Positions 36,283-45,044 of a stretch of 64,000 nt of DNA are shown in pieces. The stretch spans positions 186,001 to 250,000 of the forward strand of contig NZ_JARBUT010000002.1 of the NCBI RefSeq assembly GCF_028882275.1. The letters run 5' to 3'. The position numbers and the translations under genes were made by a program. Positions within the stretch are counted from its first letter, which is position 1. Every line of letters starts with the position of its first letter. The notes under the pieces were generated by a model. The model did no database searches, was not told the DNA's origin, and saw only the letters and a program-made list of their open reading frames with translations. The DNA is from Nocardiopsis sp. N85. GTDB lineage: Bacteria > Actinomycetota > Actinomycetes > Streptosporangiales > Streptosporangiaceae.

Positions 36283-38310
36283 TCAGCCGGGCCGGTCCGC
36301 CTTCAGGACCCGGTCGGCGTCACCCTCGTCGCCGAGGGTCTCGGTGGTCATGCGCTCCAGCGCGGCCACCACCTCCGGATGCTCCTCGGGGCCGTGGTCG
36401 CCGAGCAGGGAGCGCAGCGCGATCCTCTGCGCGTCGAAGATCCGCAGGGCGGCCTCGGTGCCCTCGCGGTTCAGCTCCCAGGGGTCGCCGTCGTCGACGA
36501 GGTAGCCCGCCTCCAGCAGTTCTCGGTGCGCCGCCTCCCAGCGGTCGTCGGGCAGCCGGGACATCTCCACGAGTTCGGAACGGCGCAGCGGACCGGTCAC
36601 CGACAGGTGGCTGAGCACCCAGCAGGCGCGGGGCGAGATCTCCAACCCGGCGGCGTCCCGGAGCCGGTCGTACATCTCCCGGGCCCCCTCGTGACCGCAG
36701 ACCCGGTAGATCTCCCGCTCGACGTGCTCGATGGCGGTGCGGCTCCCCGAGGCCACCGGCGGGATGGACTCCCCCAGGTCGGCGGACCGCGGTCCGACCG
36801 TGGTGCGCAGCGGCACCTCCGGCAGGAACAGCGCGAGCACGAACCCGATCAGGGCCACCGGCACCGCCCACAGGAACACCACGTCGATGGCGTCGGCGTA
36901 GGCGTCGAGGAACGAGGCCTGCGCCTGTGGGGGCAGCCGGTCCAGGACGCGCGGGTCGCTCTCCAGCGCAGCCGGGTCCACACCCGGGGGCAGGGTGATG
37001 GTCCCGGCTCGGGCGGCGAGGTTCGCGGCCAGGTGCCCGGAGAAGATCGCGCCGAACACGGCCGTGCCGAAGGACCCGCCGATGGAGCGGAAGAACGTCG
37101 CCGCCGAGGTGGCCGCGCCCAGGTCGGCGTAGTCGGCGCCGTTCTGCACGACCACCACCACGACCTGCATGACCAGCCCCAGGCCGACGCCCAGGACGAA
37201 GAACGAGCCCCACATCACCCAGTCGGACGTGTCCGAGGTCAGTCGCGACAGCAGGAACAGGCCCAGCGCGGTGACCGCCATCCCGGCGATGGGATAGGGC
37301 CTGTACCGGCCGTTGCGGGTGACCAGTCGACCGGAGGTGATGGAGGTGAGGAACAGGCCGATGACCATGGGCAGCAGGTACAGCCCGGAGGCCGTGGGCG
37401 ACAGACCGTGGACGATCTGGAGGAACAACGGCAGGAACGCCATCGAGCCCATCATCGCGAATCCCACGCACAGCCCGATGGCCATGGCGACCACGACCAC
37501 GGGGTTGCGGAACAGGCTCAGCGGCATCACCGGCTCGGCGGCCCGGCGGGCCGACAGCCACCAGCCGACCCCGAGGACGACACCGGCCAGCGCCAGCACG
37601 ATGACCTGTGGCGACGCCCAGTCGTAGACGGAACCGCCCCAGGCCGCGACCAGGGTGAGGCAGACGGCGGTGGCGGCCAACAGGACGATCCCCGCGTAGT
37701 CGATGGTCCGCCGACCGGTGGGCCGGGTCGCCGGCAGCACCGCGACGACCGCCGCGAACGCCAGCACGCCCAAGGGCAGGTTGACGTAGAACACCCACCG
37801 CCAGGACAGGTGGTCCACGAACAGACCGCCCAGCAGCGGCCCGGCCACGCTGGAGACGCCGAACACCGCCCCGAACAGGCCCTGGTAGCGGCCGCGTTCG
37901 CGCGGGGAGACGACGTCCCCGATGATCGCCATGGCCAGCACCATGAGTCCACCGCCGCCGATGCCCTGAAGCCCGCGGAAGAGGATCAGCTGGAGCATGT
38001 CCTGGGACAGGCCGCACAGGGCCGAACCGACGACGAACACGGCGATGCAGGCCAGGAAGAGTCCCTTGCGGCCGAACTGGTCGCCGAGCTTGCCCCACAG
38101 CGGGGTGCTGGCGGTGACGGCGAGCAGGTAGGCGGTGATCACCCAGGACAGGTGGTTGAGTCCGCCCAGGTCGGAGACGATCGTCGGCAGGGCCGTGGAC
38201 ACGATCGTCTGGTCGAGCGCGGACAGCAGCACGGTGAGCATGAGCGCGGCCATGATCACCGTGATCCGGCCGCCCTTGCGCTCGCGCCGCTCCCTGTGGG
38301 CCTGGAGCAT
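36283..38310 (-). CDS. DHA2-type MFS drug exporter with C-terminal winged-helix domain
   Basis: The first 520 or so residues form a 14-helix EmrB/QacA-type major facilitator. Visible are LMLTVLLSALDQTIVSTALP (motif D1 of the 14-TMS family), WGKLGDQFGRKGLF (motif A), and LFRGLQGIGGGGLM with GPLLGGLFVDHLSWRWVFYV (motif C region). Residues about 535-675 add a soluble domain resembling a MarR-type winged helix: LEISPRACWVLSHLSVTG, LRRSELVEMSRLPDDRW, AAHRELLEAGYLV. Fusion of a DNA-binding-like domain to an exporter is found in actinobacteria but its purpose is unknown. The gene sits between two copies of the AACCGAA/TTCGGTT operator and is divergent from an acyl-CoA dehydrogenase. Confidence 0.9.
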   Translation of the reverse strand: MLQAHRERRERKGGRITVIMAALMLTVLLSALDQTIVSTALPTIVSDLGGLNHLSWVITAYLLAVTASTPLWGKLGDQFGRKGLFLACIAVFVVGSALCGLSQDMLQLILFRGLQGIGGGGLMVLAMAIIGDVVSPRERGRYQGLFGAVFGVSSVAGPLLGGLFVDHLSWRWVFYVNLPLGVLAFAAVVAVLPATRPTGRRTIDYAGIVLLAATAVCLTLVAAWGGSVYDWASPQVIVLALAGVVLGVGWWLSARRAAEPVMPLSLFRNPVVVVAMAIGLCVGFAMMGSMAFLPLFLQIVHGLSPTASGLYLLPMVIGLFLTSITSGRLVTRNGRYRPYPIAGMAVTALGLFLLSRLTSDTSDWVMWGSFFVLGVGLGLVMQVVVVVVQNGADYADLGAATSAATFFRSIGGSFGTAVFGAIFSGHLAANLAARAGTITLPPGVDPAALESDPRVLDRLPPQAQASFLDAYADAIDVVFLWAVPVALIGFVLALFLPEVPLRTTVGPRSADLGESIPPVASGSRTAIEHVEREIYRVCGHEGAREMYDRLRDAAGLEISPRACWVLSHLSVTGPLRRSELVEMSRLPDDRWEAAHRELLEAGYLVDDGDPWELNREGTEAALRIFDAQRIALRSLLGDHGPEEHPEVVAALERMTTETLGDEGDADRVLKADRPG

Positions 38311-38429
38311 CGGCTCCGCCTTCCGTCATCCGGACCGTGCGGTCACCTTAGAAGCGGACGGGCGTCGCGAACGGTGCGGAACACCCGGACCGGCGGGAAC
38401 TTTGCCGCCGCTTGGCTCCGCCCCTTCAA

Positions 38430-38448
38430 AACCGAATATGGTTCGGTT
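38430..38448. promoter_or_regulatory. operator AACCGAA-TATGG-TTCGGTT between exporter and acyl-CoA dehydrogenase
   Basis: Perfect 7-bp arms with a 5-bp spacer, identical in arms to the site upstream of the thiolase. It lies 44-62 bases before the dehydrogenase ATG and 120 bases from the start of the divergent exporter gene, so one site could control both. Confidence 0.72.
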
Positions 38449-38491
38449 ACTGTGGCGGACAACCGTGATCCACGACACCCCGGAGCAGCGC

Positions 38492-39634
38492 ATGAAGCGG
38501 GAACTCTTCGACGCCGACCACGACCTCTTCCGCGAAACGGTGGCCGAGTTCCTGAAGCGCGAGGTCGTGCCCTTCCATCCCCTGTGGGAGAAGGACGGCA
38601 TCGTCCCCCGCGAGGTCTGGGTCAAGGCGGGCGGGGTGGGTCTGCTCGGCCACGGGGTCCCCGAGGAGTACGGGGGCACCGGCGTCGACGACTACCGCTA
38701 CAACGTCATCGTCAACGAGGAGGTCTGCAAGGCCCACGCCAGCGGCCTGGGCGTCACCCTCCAGAACGACGTCATCGCCCCCTACCTCGTCGACCTCACC
38801 GACGACGAGCAGAAGCGACGGTGGCTTCCCGGCTTCGCCGCCGGTGAGCTCATCACCGCGATCGCCATGACCGAGCCCGGCACCGGAAGCGACCTCCAGG
38901 GGATCCGCACCTCCGCCGTTCGCGACGGGGACGAGTGGGTGATCAACGGGTCCAAGACCTTCATCACCAACGGCATCAACGCCGACCTCGTCATCGTGGT
39001 CTGCCGGACCGACCCCGACGCCGGCGCGCAGGGATTCTCGCTCATCGTCGTCGAACGCGGCGCCCCGGGGTTCGAGCGGGGCCGCAACCTCGACAAGATC
39101 GGCATGAAGGCGCAGGACACCGCCGAACTGTCCTTCGACGACGTGCGCGTTCCGGCGGCGAACCTCATCGGCCGAGAGGGTCAGGGGTTCATCCACCTGC
39201 TCCAGAACCTGCCGCAGGAACGGCTGTCCATCGCCACCTGCGCGGTGGCCTCGGCCGAGTACATGCTCCAGCACACCATCGATTACTGCCGTGAGCGCAC
39301 CGCCTTCGGCCGCCCGATCGGGCGCTTCCAGAACACCCGTTTCGTCCTGGCCGAGTTGGCGACCGAGGTCGACATCGCCCGCACCTACGTGGACCGCGCC
39401 ATCACGCTGCTCAACCGGGGCGAACTCACCGTCGAGGACGCCGCCAAGGCCAAGTGGTGGACCACGGAACTGTGCAACAAGGTGATGGACCGTTGCCTCC
39501 AGCTTCACGGCGGGTACGGGTACATGATGGAATACCCGGTGGCACGGGCTTGGCAGGACACCCGCGTGCAGACGATCTACGGTGGCACCACCGAGATCAT
39601 GAAGGAGATCGTGGGTCGCGGCCTGGGCCTGTAG
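38492..39634 (+). CDS. acyl-CoA dehydrogenase
   Basis: This 380-residue enzyme is a standard-length FAD-dependent acyl-CoA dehydrogenase. Motifs include EEYGGTGVDDYRYNVIVNEE, the substrate/FAD block AIAMTEPGTGSDLQGIRTSA, RTAFGRPIGRFQNTRFVLAE, and CLQLHGGYGYMMEYPVARAW then VQTIYGGTTEIMKEIVGR; the Glu of GTTEIMK corresponds to the usual catalytic base region of short/medium-chain members. ATG 38492 has GGAG six bases upstream; a GTG at 38464 is in frame. A small membrane protein gene follows 35 bases later. Together with the thiolase and the exporter it forms a probable regulon through the shared operator. Confidence 0.94.
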   Translation: MKRELFDADHDLFRETVAEFLKREVVPFHPLWEKDGIVPREVWVKAGGVGLLGHGVPEEYGGTGVDDYRYNVIVNEEVCKAHASGLGVTLQNDVIAPYLVDLTDDEQKRRWLPGFAAGELITAIAMTEPGTGSDLQGIRTSAVRDGDEWVINGSKTFITNGINADLVIVVCRTDPDAGAQGFSLIVVERGAPGFERGRNLDKIGMKAQDTAELSFDDVRVPAANLIGREGQGFIHLLQNLPQERLSIATCAVASAEYMLQHTIDYCRERTAFGRPIGRFQNTRFVLAELATEVDIARTYVDRAITLLNRGELTVEDAAKAKWWTTELCNKVMDRCLQLHGGYGYMMEYPVARAWQDTRVQTIYGGTTEIMKEIVGRGLGL

Positions 39635-39669
39635 CCGGACAACCCCCGTCCAGAAGGGTCGAGTCGGTC

Positions 39670-39837
39670 ATGAGCGGTGCGTGGGACGGCCTCATCGTCA
39701 TGGGCCTGTTGGTCGTGCTGCTCGTCATCGGCGTGCGCAAGCTGCGACCCAGGGTCCACATCCCCTGGACGACGGGCGGGATCATCGTCTTCTTCGTCTT
39801 CCTGTGCCTGCTGCTGTGGGCCTGGTCCTGGCGGTGA
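39670..39837 (+). CDS. small two-helix membrane protein
   Basis: This 55-residue protein begins MSGAWDGLIVMGLLVVLLVI, has a second hydrophobic helix (TTGGIIVFFVFLCLLLWAW) and a basic loop GVRKLRPRVHIPW between them. It follows the dehydrogenase by 35 bases and is probably co-transcribed. AGAAGGG lies about 14 bases upstream of the ATG, a rather long spacing. I recognise no family. Confidence 0.6.
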   Translation: MSGAWDGLIVMGLLVVLLVIGVRKLRPRVHIPWTTGGIIVFFVFLCLLLWAWSWR

Positions 39838-39855
39838 GGGCCGGAACCGGGCCGC

Positions 39856-41076
39856 TCATCCCTCCTCCCGGGAACGCTCCGCCGGAGCGGCGGTCCCGGC
39901 GGTCCGGCGCAGCAGGGCGCCTCCCGCCTGGGGCAGGATCAGGACGCTGAGCATCCCGGCGGCGACGATGGCCGCCGCGTGGGCGCCGTCCATGGAGCCG
40001 CCGCGGGTGCCGATCGTCGTCAGGACCGTGAGCAGGGGCAGGGCCGTGGCCGAGAACAGCACCAGCGCCGGACGCTGGGCCTCGGGGACGTCCCCGCGCG
40101 AGAAGAGGTACTCGGGCCCGCCCCGCACCAGCAGGAACGCGACCAGCAGCACCGGCGGGAGCAGCAGCAGGACCGGCTCCGCCAGGAGCGAGGCCAGGTC
40201 GAAGCGCACCCCCGTGACGACGAAGAACACCGGGATGAGGAAACCGAAGCCGATGGCGTCCATCTTGGACTCCACGCGCTCCGCCTCCCCCTCGTGGTTC
40301 GCGGAGATCATCAGCTTCACGACGATCCCCGCCGCGAAGGACCCGAGCAGGGCGTCCAGATGCATGGCCGACGCCAGCCAGACCAGCGCCACGATCACCA
40401 CCATGCACAGGCGGACCGCCACCTGGGCGCTGGATCCCAGGGTCGCCCGGATCAACAGCGCCCACCGTTCCGAGCGCGGCCGGGTGGCGGCCCACGCGGC
40501 AGCCCCGGCCAGAGCGAAGAACAGGGCCAGGAGGAGCGTGCCCTCCCAGGGTCGGTAGCCGCTGAGCAACAGGGCGATCAGCACGATCGGCCCGAACTCT
40601 CCGACCGACCCCGACGCCAGGAACCGGGTGCCGAACGCGCCGCCCAGCGCCCCGGAGTCGCGCAGGATCGGCAGGACGGTGCCCAGGGCGGTCGTGGTCA
40701 GCGCCAGGCCCACGATCAGCGCGGTCCGGGACGCGCCGAACAGCGCCCAGCCGATGCCGAGCCCCAGGGCGACCGAACAGGCCCAGGCCAGGAGGGCCCG
40801 GTTGAGCGGTCTGCCCTTGATCCGCCGGAAGTCGATCTCGTACCCGGCCATGAACATCAGCAGGGCCAGGCCGAGGTCGGCCAGCAGGGTGATCGTCGCG
40901 TTCTCCCGCACGATGCCGAGCACGGAGGGCCCGAGCAGGATCCCGAACCCGATCTCCAGCACCACGGACGGCACGATCACCCACCGTGCCAGCCGATGGC
41001 CGATCAGCGGGGCCAGCAGGGCCGCCACGAGGAGTGCGAGGAGCATGCCCATCGTGCCCGATTCCGTGCCGTCCAT
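39856..41076 (-). CDS. cation:proton antiporter (CPA2/Kef-type)
   Basis: The 406-residue integral membrane protein has about 12 helices and the NhaA/Kef-like organisation: VLEIGFGILLGPSVLGIV (helix 2-3), LLADLGLALLMFMAGYEIDF with acidic residues in the membrane, TTALGTVLPILRDSG, and GSFAAGIVVKLM with FLIPVFFVVTGVRFDL. It lacks the TrkA-N/RCK regulatory domain of KefB/C, so the ion (Na+ or K+) and gating are unclear. The ATG at 41076 begins MDGTESGTMGMLLALLVAA. It is a lone gene with its neighbour 19 bases away in convergent orientation. Confidence 0.88.
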   Translation of the reverse strand: MDGTESGTMGMLLALLVAALLAPLIGHRLARWVIVPSVVLEIGFGILLGPSVLGIVRENATITLLADLGLALLMFMAGYEIDFRRIKGRPLNRALLAWACSVALGLGIGWALFGASRTALIVGLALTTTALGTVLPILRDSGALGGAFGTRFLASGSVGEFGPIVLIALLLSGYRPWEGTLLLALFFALAGAAAWAATRPRSERWALLIRATLGSSAQVAVRLCMVVIVALVWLASAMHLDALLGSFAAGIVVKLMISANHEGEAERVESKMDAIGFGFLIPVFFVVTGVRFDLASLLAEPVLLLLPPVLLVAFLLVRGGPEYLFSRGDVPEAQRPALVLFSATALPLLTVLTTIGTRGGSMDGAHAAAIVAAGMLSVLILPQAGGALLRRTAGTAAPAERSREEG

Positions 41077-41406
41077 GTCCCCCCGTTCACCGGAATCCCC
41101 GCTCCGGACGTGGGCACACTACGTCCGGGGCGGCCCGCGGGGGCGAGGACACGCCCGGAGCGGGCCGGACGGGCCTCGGGGCGGATGGCGCGGGGTATCG
41201 GGGGCCCTCCGGTGAGCCGGTGCGGACGTCATCCGCGTCGGCGCCGAAGGGCCCCCGCCGTGTTCCGGCCGGGGCCGGTGTCACCGGCCCCGGTGGTCGG
41301 CGGACCCAGGACGTGTTCGGCGGATGCCCTCGTTCGGTTCGGCGCTCGCGCCGAGTGACACGAGCGGCCCGGAGACCGCGAGGCGGAATGATCCGTCGAA
41401 CACGGC
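41077..41406. other. 330-base intergenic stretch with a terminator hairpin
   Basis: I see no gene here. CCGGGGCCGGT (41269-41279), loop GTC and ACCGGCCCCGG (41283-41293) form an 11-bp stem 114 bases downstream of the Nep1-like gene stop, a possible terminator for it. The rest should contain the antiporter promoter, which I cannot place. Confidence 0.4.
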
Positions 41407-42216
41407 TTAGGCCCAGGGGTCGAAGTCGATGCCGGCGGGTTTGGCCTTGTTCAGGGCTCCGGGGAACGAGCCGTCCCTGAGGTCGAGCTGGGCGCTGCCG
41501 AAGTTCGCCGAGGTGAGGATGTCGCGGATGCCCGGGGGGTAGTGATCCCAGCCGACCAGGTCCGGGTACTGCCAGACGCCGTAGTGGTTCTCCGGCGGGT
41601 CGTCGTGTCCGGCGGCGAACCGGAAGGCGTGGGTGGAGAGCCCGTCCTTGTGGTAGACGATCTTGGCGTGGGTGCCCTCCCAGAGCACCTGTGAGGCGGG
41701 CCTGGTGTCGTAGCCCCCGTGGGCCGACGCGGACACGTGGCGGGCCTGTCCCCCGTGGACCCACACCACGACGTGCTCCAGGTCGTGCCGGTGGCCGCAG
41801 CAGCCCGGCAGCACCTGGTCCTTCTCGAAGTAGAGCGCGTACATGTACGCGCACCATCCGCTCGGGTCGCACTTGGACCGCGAGTAGGAGTTCGTGTTGT
41901 CCAGGTCCGACCGGTCACGGCAGTTGCCGTTGAGGGCCCCTGTCGTATTGAGCCCTCCGGCGACCTTGCCGTCGGGGCCGATGGCGGGGGTCGGGTAACA
42001 GCCGTCGGTGTCGTAGTCGAAGGCCGGCTGCCACTTCCCCTCCTCGGCGGTGTGGGCGGCGGGCAGGGCCCCCGGGGGCGCGGCGAGGGCGATGCCAGGG
42101 GTGATGAGGACCAGCGCGGCGGCCAGGGCCAGGGCCCGGCGCGCGAGACGGGAGGGGCCGCGGCGGGCCCCGGTGCCACCGCCGGAGGGAGCGGGGGCCT
42201 CGGTACGGTGCGACAA
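41407..42216 (-). CDS. secreted NPP1 (Nep1-like) family protein
   Basis: This 269-residue protein has an Arg-rich N-terminus and a hydrophobic signal segment (about residues 25-45, ALALAAALVLITPGIALA). The mature part shows the necrosis-inducing NPP1 fold marks: AFDYDTDGCYPTPAI, NTNSYSRSKC, YALYFEKDQ, and the signature heptapeptide region GHRHDLEHVVVWV, in which the family GHRHDWE has Leu for Trp. Four or more Cys suggest disulfides. NLPs are plant-cell lysins in pathogens, but many bacterial members are saprophytic and of unknown role. TTG 42216 is chosen because GAGAGGAG lies upstream with about nine-base spacing; no ATG or GTG fits. Confidence 0.87.
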   Translation of the reverse strand: MSHRTEAPAPSGGGTGARRGPSRLARRALALAAALVLITPGIALAAPPGALPAAHTAEEGKWQPAFDYDTDGCYPTPAIGPDGKVAGGLNTTGALNGNCRDRSDLDNTNSYSRSKCDPSGWCAYMYALYFEKDQVLPGCCGHRHDLEHVVVWVHGGQARHVSASAHGGYDTRPASQVLWEGTHAKIVYHKDGLSTHAFRFAAGHDDPPENHYGVWQYPDLVGWDHYPPGIRDILTSANFGSAQLDLRDGSFPGALNKAKPAGIDFDPWA

Positions 42217-42415
42217 GGGGGGGTTCTCCTCTCGGTGTCCGGCACGGGGGGTCGTGCCGACGGCCGGGGACACCGCACGGGGGCATGCTGTCACTCTGGG
42301 TGACGAATGGGGATGCGGGGGTCCCGGCCGTTTCGATGACACCAGGGCGGACCGGGCCCGCGCAACGGGGGCAACCGGAAGTTCCCCGCGCGTTCGACGA
42401 ACGCACGGGGAGGGG

Positions 42416-43198
42416 TCACAGTCGTCCGGCGTCGATGATGCGTTGGAGGAACCGTCGCGTCCGGGGTTGTTCCGGTTCGCCCAGTACCCGTTCGGGCGGC
42501 CCCTGCTCCAGGACGCGCCCGCCCTCCAGGAAGCAGACGGTGTCGGCGACCTGGCGGGCGAACCCCATCTCGTGGGTGGCCAGCAGCATGGTCATGCCGT
42601 CCTCGCGGAGCCCCCGCACCAGGTCGAGCACCTCCCCCACCAGTTCGGGGTCCAGGGCACTGGTGATCTCGTCCAGGAGGAGCAGCCGCGGCCCGTTGAC
42701 CAACGCCCGCACGATCGCCACCCGCTGCTGTTGGCCACCGGAGAGCCGGTCGGGGTATTCGGCGGCCTTGTCGGCCAGCCCCACCCGCTCCAGCAGTTCC
42801 CGGGCCTTGTCCTCCGCCTCGCGACGGGGCCGCCGATGCACCCGGCGCGGTGCCAGGGTGACGTTGTCCAGCACGCTCATGTGCGGGAACAGGTTGAACG
42901 ACTGGAACACCGTCCCGATCCGGCGCCGCACCCGGTCCGCGTCCACCCTGGGGTCGGTGATGTGCTCCCCGTCCAGGTGGATGGTGCCGTCGGTGATCGG
43001 CTCCAGCAGGTTCGCGCAGCGCAGCAGGGTCGACTTGCCCGAACCGGAGGCCCCGATGAGGACGACCACGGCGTGTTCGGGCACGTCCAGGTCCAGGCCG
43101 TCGAGGACGACGGTGCCCCGGAACTCCTTGCGGACCCCGCGCAGGCGCAGTACCGGGGCCGGGCCCTCCAGCCGGGCCGTGCGGTCCAGTTCGCTCAT
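42416..43198 (-). CDS. polar amino acid ABC transporter, ATP-binding protein
   Basis: The 260-residue ATPase drives the importer encoded in the same operon. Walker A is GASGSGKSTLLRC, the Q-loop is VFQSFNLFPHM, the signature is LSGGQQQR, Walker B is LLLLDEITSALDPELV, and the switch His is LLATHEMGFA. In typical amino-acid ATPases the Walker B reads LFDEPTSALDPE; the Pro is Ile here. The ATG overlaps the permease stop by four bases (ATGA). The family (GlnQ/HisP type) handles polar amino acids; the exact substrate is not evident. Confidence 0.95.
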   Translation of the reverse strand: MSELDRTARLEGPAPVLRLRGVRKEFRGTVVLDGLDLDVPEHAVVVLIGASGSGKSTLLRCANLLEPITDGTIHLDGEHITDPRVDADRVRRRIGTVFQSFNLFPHMSVLDNVTLAPRRVHRRPRREAEDKARELLERVGLADKAAEYPDRLSGGQQQRVAIVRALVNGPRLLLLDEITSALDPELVGEVLDLVRGLREDGMTMLLATHEMGFARQVADTVCFLEGGRVLEQGPPERVLGEPEQPRTRRFLQRIIDAGRL

Positions 43199-44043
43199 CG
43201 GTCCCCCTCCGCCGACTGCCGTCGCGCCGCCCGCATCGTCACCCAGTCGGTGAAGGCCACCAGCGGGATCGCCATGAGGACGAACAGCACCCCGGCGACG
43301 ATGTAGGGCGTGAAGTTGTAGGTCTGCGCCGTGGCGATCTGCGCGGCGCGGATGGCGTCGATGGGTCCGGCCAGCGAGATGAGCCCGACGTCCTTCTGAA
43401 GCGCCACCATGTCGTTGAGGAGCGGCGGCGAGACCCGTCGCACCGCCTGGGGCAGCACCACCCAGCGCATCGCCTGGGGGTAGGTGAGGCCGAGGGAGCG
43501 GGCCGCGGCGATCTGGCTCGGGTGCACCGACTCGATGCCGGCCCGGAACACCTCGGCGATGTAGGCGCCGTAGGTGAGGACCAGCGCGATCCCGCCGAGC
43601 ACCAGCACGCTCGGGGTGTTCTCCAAACGCAGTCCGGGCACCCCGAACGCCATCAGGTACAGCACGATGATGAGCGGAGCGCCCCGGAAGCCGTAGGTGT
43701 ACCCGGTCGCCAGCGCGCGCAGCGGGAAGAACACCGGACCGCGCAGGGTCCGCAGGATCGCCGTGATCAGCCCGAGGGCGAGCGCTCCGAGGGCGCAGAA
43801 GAAGAGCAGTCGCACGTTGAGCCACAGCCCGGTGAGCACCGCGGGCAGGGCGTCCCGGGCCACCGCCGCGTCGAAGAAGGTGTCGCGCACCCGTTCCCAG
43901 CCGGGCGAGCCGACCACGACGGTCACCAGGGCGGCGCCCAGCAGAGCGGTGGAGACCGCTCCGATGAGCACCGACCGCACACTCTGGCGACGGCGCAGCG
44001 CGGCCCGCTCGACTTCGAGGGGAGTGGGGATCCGTTCGGTCAC
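43195..44043 (-). CDS. polar amino acid ABC transporter, permease
   Basis: This 282-residue inner-membrane permease has one N-terminal helix (about 22-45) and then the five-helix HEQRo-type core: LTGLWLNVRLLFFCALGALA, the segment YTYGFRGAPLIIVLYLMAFG, TYGAYIAEVFRAGIESV and the EAA loop AARSLGLTYPQAMRWVVLPQ. It probably acts as a homodimer because only one permease gene is present. The GTG start follows the binding-protein stop with one base between, and its own stop overlaps the ATPase start. Confidence 0.94.
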   Translation of the reverse strand: MTERIPTPLEVERAALRRRQSVRSVLIGAVSTALLGAALVTVVVGSPGWERVRDTFFDAAVARDALPAVLTGLWLNVRLLFFCALGALALGLITAILRTLRGPVFFPLRALATGYTYGFRGAPLIIVLYLMAFGVPGLRLENTPSVLVLGGIALVLTYGAYIAEVFRAGIESVHPSQIAAARSLGLTYPQAMRWVVLPQAVRRVSPPLLNDMVALQKDVGLISLAGPIDAIRAAQIATAQTYNFTPYIVAGVLFVLMAIPLVAFTDWVTMRAARRQSAEGDR

Positions 44044-44044
44044 G

Positions 44045-44914
44045 TCAGCCCAGTTCGGGTGCGTCGGCGGCCTCGGCCAGCCACTCCTGTTCGAGGTCGG
44101 CCAGCGTGCCGTCCTCGCGCAGGGCGTCCACGGCCGCGCTGACGCAGTCCGTCAACGGCGAGTCCAGGTCCAGGACCAGGCCGAAGTGCTCGGTCTCCGC
44201 TTCGAGCAGGGGGAGCTGCCCGACGATGACGGCGTCCTCCAGCTCGGCGGCGGTGATGTAGAACGCCGTGGGCAGGTCGAAGACGACCGCGTCCACCTGG
44301 CCGTTCTCCAGTGCCTGCTTGGCGTCGTCGTTGTTGTTGTACACCAGCGGTTCGACCTCGGGGTCGATCGTCTCGACGAGGGTCTCGTAGCTGGTGGTCC
44401 CGACCTGCGCGCCGATGGTGAGGCCGGCCAGATCGGCCGCCGAGGTCGCGCCGGCGGCCTCGGAGTCGCCGAGCGCGACGACGGCCTGACGGACGTCGTA
44501 GTAGGGGCTGGAGAAGTCGACCGCCTTCGCCCGCTCCTCCGTGATGGAGAACTGGTTGATGTCGAAGTCGAAGTCCTTGGGGCCGGGCTGGATGGCGCTG
44601 TTGAACGCCACGGTGGTCCATGTGACCTGTTCGGCGGTGTAGCCGAGCTCCTCGGCGACCGCGTGGGCGACGGCCGACTCGAAGCCCTCCCCGTTGGTGG
44701 GGTCGTCGTCGGCGAACCACGGCGGGTAGGCGGGGCTGTCGGTGCCGACGGTGAGCACGCCCTCGGCGAGGGTGGGCAGGTCGCCGGGGACGCATTCGGC
44801 GGCGTTCCCGGGCTCGGGGGCCGCCGCGTCGTCGTCGGCGGGGGCGCACGCGGTCGCCATGAGGACGGCGCCGACGACGAGCGGAACGAACATGGACGGG
44901 GGACGGGAGGTCAT
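44045..44914 (-). CDS. amino acid ABC transporter, substrate-binding lipoprotein
   Basis: The 289-residue protein starts with a lipoprotein signal (VVGAVLMATACAPADDD; Cys about residue 23) and folds as a type 2 periplasmic binding protein (SBP_bac_3). Marks are LTVGTDSPAYPPWFADDD, NGEGFESAVAHAVAEELGY, DFDINQFSITEERAKAVDFS and GAQVGTTSYETLVE. The usual ligand Arg after the LTIGAQVGT loop is not obvious, so the ligand may not be a standard alpha-amino acid. It is first in the SBP-permease-ATPase operon. GGAG lies about eight bases upstream of the ATG. Confidence 0.94.
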   Translation of the reverse strand: MTSRPPSMFVPLVVGAVLMATACAPADDDAAAPEPGNAAECVPGDLPTLAEGVLTVGTDSPAYPPWFADDDPTNGEGFESAVAHAVAEELGYTAEQVTWTTVAFNSAIQPGPKDFDFDINQFSITEERAKAVDFSSPYYDVRQAVVALGDSEAAGATSAADLAGLTIGAQVGTTSYETLVETIDPEVEPLVYNNNDDAKQALENGQVDAVVFDLPTAFYITAAELEDAVIVGQLPLLEAETEHFGLVLDLDSPLTDCVSAAVDALREDGTLADLEQEWLAEAADAPELG

Positions 44915-45010
44915 CGGCTCACTCCGTGGTGAACGGGGGACGGGATCCGTACAAATTACCTACCTGATCGGTGGCGAATCCACGTCTTTTCGATCACGGC
45001 ACGGGGAGGA

Positions 45011-45044
45011 ACCGGACGGTCACACGTCAGGACCGGACGGTCAC
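45011..45044. repeat. direct repeat ACCGGACGGTCAC
   Basis: The 13-mer occurs at 45011-45023 and 45032-45044, a 21-base period (two helical turns). The second copy overlaps the stop codon of the phosphatase gene. The pair lies about 100-130 bases upstream of the ABC operon start, so it could be an operator for that operon; it may also be chance duplication. Confidence 0.4.
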
